Under the pieces are notes generated by a model. That model worked only from the letters and a program-made list of their open reading frames with translations. It was not told where the DNA came from and searched no databases. The translations under genes and the position numbers were made by a program. Below, in pieces: positions 11,162 through 21,760 of a DNA stretch of 39,764 nucleotides (positions within the stretch are counted from its first letter, which is position 1; each line of letters opens with the position of its first letter). Source of the stretch: Priapulus caudatus (taxonomy: Eukaryota; Priapulida; Priapulimorpha; Priapulimorphida; Priapulidae); NCBI RefSeq assembly GCF_000485595.1, contig NW_014577339.1, positions 230,201-269,964 of the forward strand. Direction: 5' to 3'.

Positions 11162-14100
11162 TCAGGCAACTTCAATAGCGCTATGAATCACCTCTTCCTT
11201 CGCTTCGAAGTATCGTCGGAACCAGTCGACGTGCTCGCGCTTCTCTGCGACTGTCATGTATGGATTTTTTGACAAGCCATTGATGACAAGTTCCATGAAG
11301 TGGCGCACCGGCCCACGTTTCGGAAAATCGGCGAGAAGATGGTCAAGAAAGACGTGTTCGTGGAATCCGACGTTTTCCTCTTCTTCCAGCCCTGACGAGG
11401 TCGTAACAGAATAGATGAATTACGATCTAATAATTACACTTGATGTAGGTTGGCTTATAAATGTTATCAGAATTCTATTGTTATACATGCAGGATTGTTG
11501 GCTTGAACAAATGTGTAAACTGTACAGTCGAGTTCACACTCACATTTACACTCCGTACATGAGACGTATATGGCAGGCGAGGTGGGACACAAATGGTATT
11601 TAGTGACTGTCACTAAATCATTTAGTGACTTACATTAAATCATTTAGTGTCTATCATTAAATCATTTAGTGTTTGTCAATAATTCCATGCCTATGATTGG
11701 CTGAGAAAAAATAAGTTGTATCTGATTGGTTGATTTAATGACTCTAAATGGAATATATGATAGTCACTAAATACCATTTCTGTCCCACCTCGCCTGCCTT
11801 AGACGTAAACATGGTTACAACACTGCAGTGGAGATGGCATACCGATTTGATTGTCGATGGGAAATGGCCATAACTTGCCACACTCGGTCCACTGGATCTG
11901 CTCCACGAAAGCATTAGCAGGAGAATAAGTGACAGCATCTTTCAGAGCTCTGTTGTTATACTCCTCCCATATGTCCCACTCCTCTGACACTCGCTCTGTA
12001 AAATCACATGTACTTGATCATGAAATACTCGCATAAATTAGACTGAACATGTTAGAGTGCAGTGTAAGAATGTTGACATAATGCTGCTACATATTGGAGT
12101 TCAGTTGGCTACCTTCTGGAGTTTCAGGAACTTTAAAAATGTTAAGCGGAGAAGCACCAAACAGATCGATTTCTTTCCTCTCCTCAACCTTTGGATATCT
12201 GTCAAATGTACAAATATAATTAAATTAACTACAGACTAACTGATGTATCTGTACATATAAACAAAATAATGTAAATTGTTACCTCCTATACAAAATTTAT
12301 ACTATTTAAAGCCGCACCAAGCGCATCCAAACGCCAATTTCTCCAGTACTAGACTAGCAAATACTTCGTGTCATGCATAATCACACTACCTTATGGCAAA
12401 ATAAACTAGTTCCTCCAGTTCACTGCGCGTTTGCTTAAAACCCACAAGAAAGAGGTGCGAAATCTGGTAATCTGGCGCCAACGCTAAATTGTTTGCCAAA
12501 CAATTTCGCCAAGAATCGTTTAGGTGACGTCACATGTTTTTATCTTTGCTACACCCGTACCGCAGCACCGCTGTGCGGTTGCTTGGCAGAGCAACGCGAA
12601 AGTGTCAACAACATCGGAGAATTTGAACAACATTGGAGGTATTTTCAAATGCCTTTTATAAGACAACGCGCAGTGAAATGGGAGGAACTAGAGTTTATTT
12701 TGTCATAAGGTAGTGTGATTATGCATGACACGAAGTATTTGCTAGTCTAGTACTGGAGAAATTAGCGTTTGGATGCGCATAGTGCGGCTTTAAAATCGTT
12801 TTATGACAAATAAATAGCACCAGCACAATTAACCTTCTTTTCTCCCCACAGTGATGCTGCAAGGCTATCATCATAGTCCCTACTTGAGAAACGTTACTGC
12901 AATAGCAGACTTGCAAAAACACAAGATGCTTACTGCATTGAACCTACAATTTTCTAGTTGGTCTTGTTGGTACGAGAGAACGCCCAAACCCTGGGCGTCT
13001 CTCTGCATCAGGTCTATCTGTGACATCGTCCCTGCTTGGTTGCCTGCTACGGCGCTTGGGAGCCTCCCGATCGATCTTCATGCCAACAAACAAGGAACTA
13101 GGGAAAGACAGAAAAACTTCCACCCATTAGCATAATGACTCACTGCACGATTAACAATGTCCAATATCTGATATTGCATTCATCATGGACTAAATAACAT
13201 TACTAATTTCAGTACCATATTATGCATGCATAGTGCACACAGTGATAACACGGTTTCGCTATGTATAAAGTAGATAGTATTTATAAACACAGTCATTGTA
13301 AAAGTGTGCATTGTAACTCATCTTTCTACTCATTATTAGGCATAGCTATTGGGAAACTGGATTGGTGTACACAAAAATTAAGAGCACACCTTAGCAACAT
13401 TTCATCCAAGCATGTGTTTACTAAAACTAGTTTGTACCTTAGATTTACATCAGATTTAGCACCTGCAGTGGCAGCTGAATGGTCTCTGAGTTTTGTAATG
13501 AGCTCTGACTCAGTATTTTGTGTGTCTCCAGGTAGGCTTTCTGCCACCTTTCTCACAGCACTCAGGAGCTGTGGTTCTAAGATCCAATCCTTCCTGTATA
13601 ATTTAAGGTTTACATAGTATGTCCTAACATTGCCTTTGCCACACACATACACTTTGTTAATCGTAACATGAAATAGTCGCCTAATGAGAGCTATAGATTT
13701 CAATTATTATTTTCATCCTACACATTCAAATTTGTGTTAACGGACACCTCTATAGAAGGGACTATAAAGCGACAAACGACTATTTGGCATTTTCCTTGAT
13801 TACCAGTTATACAGTGAAACAACGCATATTGAATAGATACTAGTCTATAAAGCATAAAGGACATATTCGGAGTTTCCCTTGAGTGACACTTGGATAAAGG
13901 TTGTTGAGCGTACTGCGTATATTAATTTAGTTTAGAATCAGCAATGTAGGGATCACTTACACGTCTTTCAAGTTAGAGGGCTCATGCTTTTTTTCTGTGA
14001 AAACTCCAGCTTCCATTCGTGCCGCCTTTGTCTTAGGAGGAGGATGCGCTAATTTCAGCTTCTTGCTTGGCTTTTGTTCTGAGGCTCCTGTACCATCTGT

Positions 14101-17100
14101 ATTTGTGGTCACCTTCATGCTCCCAAGAAGGTCTGCCAGATCAGACTTTGACTTTTTCCCATCTGGAGTTAACACAAGAGTAGAAGGATGAATCAGAGAA
14201 GGGGTTCTATTACTGACAAGTATCATGTTCAAGCCATTTCAGAAGTTACCTTAGAAAATTTAAAATAATTAGAATGCAATGAACTCAGCATTACTGACAC
14301 AAAAAGTGACTTATTACAATATTGATCACACTAGTATAATGTATAATACTATATATAGTATAATCAGGAGTGAATAATAGAGGAGTATGCCAGGCTCGAA
14401 ACACAAGAAATTCAACATTTCCATGCCCATATTTACCTATGTCTATGATTGATTACGTGAAATCCAATAAAAATGACATCAGAACTAGCGCTGAACATCC
14501 AACTTGTCCTCACACTTTACTGTGTATTGATACCTCTTCTTATTATGTAGTTATAGCTTCGAACGTCAGACGTGGTTTCACTAATTGTCGATGATTCGCA
14601 ACCTGTAAGCTAACAAGAGGCAGCTTTCATATCTGTTTGCGGGGTTTGGCGGGGATTACTATGCAGGGCCATCTCCTGCGATCTACATTTTCAAAATTTT
14701 CCCCCAGACCCCCCACCTGTTTCTCACCCCCTCATTGAAATCATGGATCCGCCACTGCCCCCCCCCCCTTAGGTATTTGCCCAGCCTACGGCTCTGCTAT
14801 ATATTTCAGTGTATTAGCGACCCCCGCACACCCGCACGCCCGCCGCGAGTGGCGGGAGCGGCTAGTTTTTGTGAAAGCAAGTCGATATACAGTGACACAA
14901 CTCTAGTGGAAGTGTAATAAACAGGTAGTTTTTGTGGATGTGCAGAGGTTCATATATTAGTTGCAGTTTTTACTGACTGTGCCCCAAGTGCATGTGACCG
15001 TCTCGGTGTTGTTACCTCTGCCAAGGAGGTTATGTTTTCGCCCCTGTTAGTTTGCTAGTAACCTGCTGTTAGTGCTGCAGGTTAGATCCAGCGTTCGGAG
15101 CTGGTTGTGAGTTGCAAATCCCCGCCGAACCCCGCCAATGGGTATCTCAGAGAAAGCTGCCTCTTGTTGGCATTACAGGTTGCGAATGATATACACTTAG
15201 CGGTATTTATTAGTGAAACCACGTCTGACGTTCGAAGCTATAACGACATAATAAGAAGAGGTATCATTACACAGTAAAGTGTGAGGACAAGTTGGATGTT
15301 CAGCGCTAGTTCTGATGTCATTTTTATTGGATTTCACGTAATCAATCATAGGTAAATATGGGCATGGAAATGTTGAATTTCTTGTGTTTCGAGCCTGTCA
15401 TACTCCTCTCTATTATTCACTCCTGGTATAATAGTATCACTTTTTTACCGTGTTTCCCCTTACTTTCTTGATTAGTTGATGGATCGGAGCTGTATTTTTT
15501 GTCCTCGCCATCTTTTGAAGAAAATGCTCTCGTTGTGGCATGTACATGTCTTTCCCTTGTAGTGTGATTTACCACAACTGCTTGGAAAACTCTGTGGACA
15601 AAGAATTAAGTTTAATCAACCTTAATTGGCTCTCTCATTCTTAGTTAGAATCCTCCTCCCCTGATATATGATAAGCAGGGTGGGCTGCAAATTCTCAGGT
15701 CCCCCAATCGATTTTCGTCCAGCACTCCCCAGTCCCGGGTTCTCCTCATACCCATACATCCTCTACCCATCACCCTTGCGTTATTCTCTCTATTCATGGA
15801 GCGCACTACAGTCTCAGAGGATGAACGTGTAATGCTTATAAGGTGACTCGGCGATGACTTATGATATACCGGTAACTATAATTAATAAGCCATATCAGCA
15901 ATAATATTAGTAATAATATTGCAATATATACAATATTGCAATACCGTATAATATTGCAATACCGTATAATATTGCAATACCGTAACACGGGGTACGTGTT
16001 GTGGTAAGGAAAATGAATGCAATTTATGTTTTTTAAGAGAAAGTCACTTTAATCATCCAAATTTAGACCAACTCACTAGAGTTCATCATTTATTGATATG
16101 AACCCGAGTTCAGGGTCACAGGGATGAGATGGTGTCATGCACTGTGTATCCTGGGGGACATTGCACAGACACTTGACACGTTTCAATAATAAAAGAATGG
16201 TAAATAAACACGAATTGTTACAATTGTATTTACTATATCAGTATTATACATAATGTTTCTCTGCTCTCTTTCGCCTATTATTACTTATTAGTAATAACTT
16301 TCTGTAAATGCCGTTCAAATGCTCCTCTGCAACACACTGTCACAATGTCACAAGTACACCACCCGAAAGCCGCTGCGCACAAACAATAAAATATACTATT
16401 AGTAGTATTACTAATAATCTCTTGATTACATGTTTGTTTGTATGTAGTCGTAGATGCGTGCATCATTCCATGATACATGCAAATCTGTGCATCACAAATA
16501 AGGTGCTTAACCCGCACATTTCGCACCACACATTTCGTGTTTATTTACCATCATTTTATTACTGAAACATTCCAGGACCAACTTAAGTGCCTGGGCTGTG
16601 GCTGGGGGCACAGGCACTTGAAGCGTATCAACTGTAAACACACGGCGCCGCCATTGCGCGTACACTAACACATAATAATAGAGTTAGTTATTATGTGTTA
16701 GTGTACGCGCAATGGCGGCGCCGTGTGTTTACAGTTGATACGCTTCAAGTGCTTGTGGCTGGGGGCCATGCGCCGCGGCATATATACTGCACCGGTAGTA
16801 GCAGCGGTAGTTCTGTTGGATTTTAGCTATACCTGATCTGGGATTTATATTCAAAACACTTATACAATAGTGAAATAAAAAGTTAAATTACCTGTTAGCT
16901 TGAATAACATCTATCAAGTTAAATTTCGATTGCAGAACGCATCTTGTGAAGGGCGCAGACATCTTGAGAGATCAATGCTTGCCATGTGTTATTTTGCTTT
17001 ATTCGGATACCCTAAATCCTTATTATATGCGGCCTATGTGCAAGACAGCCGATCTCTGTTAGAGCGCAATAAAAAGTTTTTTTGCTGCCTGTGCATATAT

Positions 17101-17832
17101 TTTTATAGAGAAATAATCTGGATATCTACAGTGAGAAAATTTATAATATGAATATTTATAGTGCTAGAGTCATAATAATTATAAAATATTTTACTATAGC
17201 GAGGCCCCGGGAAGCAAGATAAGTAATTATACAAGAAAATATTCATTTACTACAAGTAAGATTTTCATCAAGATAATGCACAACACTCGAAGTAAAAATG
17301 TTACATAAAATGTTACTTTAGTTTTATAACTTATTAGTTATTACTTTTATTATTACTTATAATTAAGTTATATATAGAATTATATTAATTTAGTTTAATA
17401 AATGATTCAAAACAAAACAAACCCATTTACGATTAGGAATTGACATATATAAAATCCATATAAAATAACTAATACATCTAAATCTTCGAGAATATTTACT
17501 TATAGTTATAGAAATGAAACACAGCAAAAAGTTACACAGAAATAATATTGCCAGCCGGGATTGCCAGCTGCAATTTAGATACCCTATAGCCATACTTGGA
17601 ACTACTTCAACACAACATTTACTATAACAGAAAAGGATTTATACAGTAAAGGACATTAAAAAACTTTTACAACATTTAATTAACCAACAAAAATATTTTC
17701 ACAATAAACAGAGCGTTATACACTGTGTGTGCGCGCGCGTGCGTGCGTGTGCGCATGTGTGTACGCGTATGCGTAGATATCTACTATATACATTTTTTAT
17801 ACAAGTTATATATATATATATGTGTGTGTGTG

Positions 17833-17883
<51 letters not shown>

Positions 17884-17903
17884 TGGTGTGGTCGGACGGT
17901 GTT

Positions 17904-17987
<84 letters not shown>

Positions 17988-17999
17988 GTGTGTGTGTGT

Positions 18000-18094
<95 letters not shown>

Positions 18095-18719
18095 AGTGGT
18101 GTGTGTGTGTGTGTGTGTGCGTGTGTGTGGTGCACGCACGCAACACCCGCAACGCAACGCACGCACGCACGCACACGCGCTACGCATATATATATATATA
18201 TTTGTATATCTATATTATATATATATTCACATATCTACATATGTCGTTGCTGACTTTTTTTCTCTCTAACGACTCGGAAGCACGCCTAATCTTCAGGTAC
18301 GAGGTAGGCCTATGCGATGGATACACTGTGATTTTAACATACCACTGAATTAGTGTGAAAACAAATGCGTAGATCTGATAGTGTGAATAGAAAAATAACT
18401 GAACAGTATTTTCTAAGAAAAAACACGACCAAAAGAAAGGCTTTTTTCCACCCAAAGAAAATTGTCTAATATTTTATGAGAGATGGCGCTGGGGAACCCT
18501 AAAAATACTCCGATGACGTCACGAATGGTGTACGGTCACGGTCATGGTGTGGTTACTTTAGGTAAATTTCACTGCTTTTTATTGTAACTATATATGTATT
18601 TGTAGACAATTACGAATTGAAAACTTCGCTCTACTTCGCTTGTATTTTAATTTTTCCGTTTTTGAAGAATGTCCGAGGAAACAGGTATGTTACGATGTGC
18701 AAGTTCTGTAGGCAGCCAT
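11162..18719 (-). CDS. MRPS31: Mitochondrial small ribosomal subunit protein mS31 (MRPS31), 8 exons
   Basis: The gene encodes a metazoan-specific protein of the mitochondrial small ribosomal subunit. Exons in transcript order are 18719-18694, 15591-15464, 14162-13961, 13593-13438, 13097-12948, 12198-12113, 11995-11843 and 11391-11162. All have GT-AG borders and phases that join, giving 1131 nt and 376 residues (human about 395). Family blocks seen are SDLADLLGSMKV, LSAVRKVAESLPGDTQNTES, SPLNIF, EWDIWEEYNN, IQWTECGKLWPFPIDNQIG, and in the last exon FHEHVFLDHLLADFPKRGPV and HFMELVINGLSKNP. Exon 1 (MAAYRTCTS) starts in an AAGATGGCTGCC context and begins a basic, acid-free N terminus like a mitochondrial presequence. 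It is the least certain exon, because a 3.1-kb intron with a (TG)n tract separates it. Exon 5 was placed by phase, splice sites and the GMK block. Confidence 0.92.
11572..11798. mobile_element. 227-bp MITE in the last MRPS31 intron
   Basis: Terminal inverted repeats of 37 bp (11572-11608 and 11762-11798) differ at one position and start with GGCAGGCGAGGTGGGAC. AGACGTA occurs just outside both ends and may be a target duplication. The interior repeats ATCATTTAGTG-type words. Confidence 0.88.
12305..12794. mobile_element. Foldback element in an MRPS31 intron
   Basis: Arms of about 125 bp (12305-12429 and 12666-12794) are inverted copies at roughly 90 percent by eye. Both begin TTTAAAGCCGCAC and contain ATGCATAATCACACTACCTT or its complement. 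No transposase frame is present. Confidence 0.85.
14365..15425. mobile_element. 1.06-kb foldback element with 7-bp target duplication
   Basis: Arms of about 290 bp (14365-14660 and about 15115-15425) are inverted copies starting CAGGAGTGAATAATAGAG. The element is bounded on both sides by GTATAAT (14358-14364 and 15426-15432), a clean target-site duplication. The spacer includes the phrase ATGGATCCGCCACTGCC, whose complement GGCAGTGGCGGATCC is common in animal repeats. It lies in the MRPS31 intron between exons 2 and 3 and has no transposase frame. Confidence 0.88.
15904..15983. repeat. AT-rich 18-bp tandem repeat
   Basis: AATATTGCAATACCGTAT is repeated about three times next to other AATATT-rich sequence in MRPS31 intron 1. 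Confidence 0.75.
16164..16600. mobile_element. Foldback/MITE element, family 1 copy B (degraded)
   Basis: The left part shares CACTTG, CAATAATAAAA, TAAATAAACACGAA and CAACACAC blocks in the same order as 7055-7230. The right part (TTCGTGTTTATTTACC to AAGTGCC) is the shortened inverted arm. The element lies in MRPS31 intron 1. Confidence 0.65.
16614..16752. repeat. 65-bp perfect inverted repeat (hairpin)
   Basis: 16614-16678 is the exact reverse complement of 16688-16752, with a 9-nt spacer. The arms start GCACTTGAAGCG, similar to the ends of the family 1 elements, and contain GGCGCCGCCATTGCGCGTAC. Perfect identity over 65 bp suggests a recent origin. Confidence 0.93.
17150..17715. other. AT-rich part of MRPS31 intron 1
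   Basis: AT-rich DNA without a supported exon. The short open frames do not resemble a protein. Confidence 0.45.
17722..18180. repeat. Long (TG)n microsatellite
   Basis: About 460 bp is almost pure TG with a few interruptions (ATGGTGTGGTCGGACGGTG near 17882, CTG near 17983) and ends in CACGCACG on the right. The VCVCV and THTHT frames are translations of the repeat. Long alternating TG is Z-DNA-prone. Confidence 0.97.
18514..18521. promoter_or_regulatory. Candidate CRE/ATF site (TGACGTCA)
   Basis: A perfect palindromic CRE lies about 200 bp from the MRPS31 start codon, on its intron side. It could serve a plus-strand transcript from this region. Its function is inferred. Confidence 0.35.
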
Positions 18720-18723
18720 CTTG
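18711..18723 (-). promoter_or_regulatory. YY1-like motif over the MRPS31 start codon
   Basis: On the minus strand CAAGATGGCTGCC resembles the YY1 element AAGATGGCGGC, which often overlaps the start codon of nuclear genes for mitochondrial and ribosomal proteins. It supports this ATG as the MRPS31 start. Confidence 0.45.
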
Positions 18724-19579
18724 CAAATCTAAGGAAACTGCAAAAGGAATTTGTTAATTGACACAAATAATAGAGCCACCCAAAAGATGTTTATCGATGT
18801 TTCATAGTACATGGTAATTGTGAATTGATTGTTATTATTGATTATAAGAGTGCATAATAAACGCTATTGCAAATTTGAAGTGTATATTTATTGCAAAGCA
18901 ATCGCAGACCATTTCTTGCAAATATAACTTATAAATATAACTATAAGTTTTCTTTCACCAGGTTCGTGATCGCCATAACTACCTTAGTACATAGGCTAAA
19001 TGATACATCGATGGTCGGCATTTATAGTCGAGATGTATTTCGACTTTTAACTGTACGAGTTGCCAGCCAAGATTTGTGAAAGATACCAAACTAGCATTTA
19101 ACAATTTCAGCGTTATTGCTAGGCCTACTCATTCATTGTTGAAAAAGTGGTTGCATCCGATTTGCATGACCATGGGTGTAATGAGAATTGTCATGTTACT
19201 GAACACAGAACAATAGCATAGGTTGCCAGCCAATGTTCTGATGTCCACTAACAAGCCCATATTTTTAAACAGATATGTATATTAGAGATAGGATTAGTAT
19301 TTAATTGCATAGGAATGTATAGTGTCATCACATTCATGAATATATAGAAGCAAGGCATTACAGTCGTGGTGCATGTAGATCGAAATGAACAAACATTTGT
19401 ACAGTTCATTACCAACTGGAGTGACAAATGCACAATAACAATGTCTATGACTGGCAACAATTTGCATTAAAATTAAGATGAATGGTATACTTATTACTTT
19501 TAACTTCAATATAGGAAAAGCAGCACAATTGTACATCTTGTTCCAAGAATATCCGTTTCCACCAGTTATTGAATCTTGG

Positions 19580-20329
19580 TTAGTGGTAAGGGTTGTGATA
19601 TCCAAAATATTTCGGATATTGTGGGTTGTAGTGCCGGATCGCTTCGTTCCATTCTGGGTTCTGACGGTCTCTGTATGCACCACCATAGCTTTCATCGTAC
19701 CCATACTTATGTTTCGGGCTGTCACGATGGTGGCGGGTGCTCCAGTAAGCATATGGGGAGTCTTTGTATTTGTGCTTGTCTCTCTTGTGCACAGACTTGC
19801 ATGTCACTACCAGAATGACCTTTTTCAGACAAAAGAAAGTATATAAGCTATTAAATGAGATTAATATTGATGTTTATTAATATAAACTGCTTGGCACACT
19901 TGGCTCATTGTTGGGTTAACCGAAAATTCATCTTTTAGTGACTTGTGCAGGAGATGTATTATGATCCCATAGCACTAAATAACCAATAAGAGTGGTTATC
20001 ATACAACCTGTTCATAAGTCGTCCATGTGGCGTAATAAAGGTTGAATGCGTTGGCACCATTTTGGCATTTTAATAAAGCTTTTTTTTCAACCCCTTGCAT
20101 GCTTATTAGCAGGTTATATGAAATATAATAATTTTCTTGTTGAATAGATAGTTTGTGGTACAAATTAATTTAGGAAGTAATGTACACCTTACTCTCACAT
20201 GCTCTCACGTCTGTAGCTGTAGGGAAGTAGATTATGTTAGTGTTTGCATATATATATGAGCAAATTAGAAGACGGACTTACAGTCATAAACAACATGACT
20301 CCAAATGTGAAGAGCCTTGTTATCTTCAT
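19580..20329 (-). CDS. Unrecognised small secreted Tyr/His/Lys-rich protein, 2 exons
   Basis: Exon 1 is 20329-20282 and exon 2 is 19819-19580, with a GT-AG intron of 462 bp in phase 0. They join to 95 residues. Residues 1-25 look like a signal peptide: MKIT followed by the hydrophobic run LFTFGVMLFMTVILVV and then TCKS. The remaining 70 residues contain 12 Tyr, 8 His and 7 Lys, no Cys, and end in YPKYFGYHNPYH. An early dibasic KR follows the signal. A TATA-like sequence lies about 100 bp upstream of the ATG. I do not recognise the family. The composition is like adhesive, cuticle or matrix proteins, but that is only analogy. The splice model and signal peptide are the main support. Confidence 0.6.
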
Positions 20330-20425
20330 TGTAGCAAACTCCTGTCCAAGTCTCTAGTTTAGCTTTTAAAGAAACGGTGTGATATTAATTATGATGTGCG
20401 AACAACAAAGTTCTGCCTCTAAAGC

Positions 20426-20438
20426 TGTATATATAAGT
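20426..20438 (-). promoter_or_regulatory. TATA-like box of the small secreted gene
   Basis: Minus-strand CTTATATATACAG lies about 100-110 bp upstream of the start codon at 20329, a plausible position for a short 5' leader. Confidence 0.35.
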
Positions 20439-20439
20439 A

Positions 20440-21760
20440 TATAAATGTGCAGAATCAATCCGTGACTTTATAGTCTAGCTTTAACAGTCATTCAACTTCA
20501 AGCAACGAAAATTAGTTATAAAGTTTACCAGATGTGATTGAGCAGTTCCAACTAGATTTCCAATCTCAGAACCGATTGACTTGCAGCCAGCAAAGGAACA
20601 GGAAAAGGTGTTGGCATTATTGCGTATATATATACGTAACAGGCGCCTGGAAATGTAAATATGGTCTGGGCTACACAGCCATACATACACCTATGAGCAC
20701 ACTGCATCCTGCTGCTGAATTACGCGTGTTCGTTAGTTTCCTCTAAACTAGGAGTGGTGGGGTGACTTGTCAGAAAATGATCCTTCCTAAGATTAGTGCT
20801 AGTCCTTTTTTTTTCATTAAATGTTAAACTTTAGGACTGTTCTGACAATGAAACCAGTGACTCCAATATTATTACACCGTTTTAATCGAATTATTTTAGA
20901 AACTGTGAAAGTAGTGGAAAAGTGTAGCTCTTCTTGTTGCATTCTGTTACGTCTGAATGCGTGTATATTAGAATCTTGTCTTTGGCGTACATTTCCACAT
21001 GTATGTACAGTTACATCAAAACTTCATGCAGCAAACAGTTGCTTGGTTATCAGAGGTTATATTGGTCGCCATCTACGTGAGACTGCATATATGTAATGGC
21101 GGGTGATTCATACGTGACAATCCCTGATGTGCAGAGGTGGTGTATGCCGGCGAATTGTGGTTGCCCTGTTTCCTGCCAGGATATGTGACATGGATCCGTC
21201 TCATTTGAGTTTGCGATACGTGAATTTGAGTTGTTTACGTGTAGCACTGGTGTGCATGCACTCGTACGTTTGTCTCCGTTGTACATATATAGATAGCTGT
21301 TTGTAGTGATCGGACCGAACTCACGCCGAATTCCCAGTGATCGGTCGTTCTTGCATAAATTAAACTGTGTTGCCATCTAAAACACCCGTTCAGTGACTTC
21401 TCCGGTGGCGTGTCATCAACATGTGAGGAGAGAGGTGGTTCGGATCAGTACACAAGTTAGAAACAAGCAGTACAGCACTCGAGCAAGAAAGAGAGGGAGA
21501 AAGCGAGCAAGTTATCGTAGCTTATCCTGATGATCCGACTCACGATTACGTGCGTGCACTCGTGAGGCTTGCCATCCCTCTTTTGTGGTAAAACGATTCG
21601 ATAATGGAGAGTGACATCAGGACCTGCCACACCCATCGCAGCGTGTGATGCTTGCAGTCCGGACGACAGCGAATACTACTTTTCTATATCCGTGGGCACG
21701 TGCGTTGTCTTTTAAATAGAATCACGGCGGTTGCGAGTACAGCACTGATCTAGGCCTGTC
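20440..21760. other. Intergenic DNA, no supported gene
   Basis: Short frames on both strands show no family resemblance or convincing splice pairing. From about 21400 the sequence becomes CpG-rich, leading into the open frame at 21761. Confidence 0.4.

Noticed and set aside
18669-18686. MSEET start plus donor as a coding exon of its own
   Set aside because: No downstream plus-strand exon could be matched, and the region overlaps the MRPS31 start on the other strand. It is kept only as a finding.
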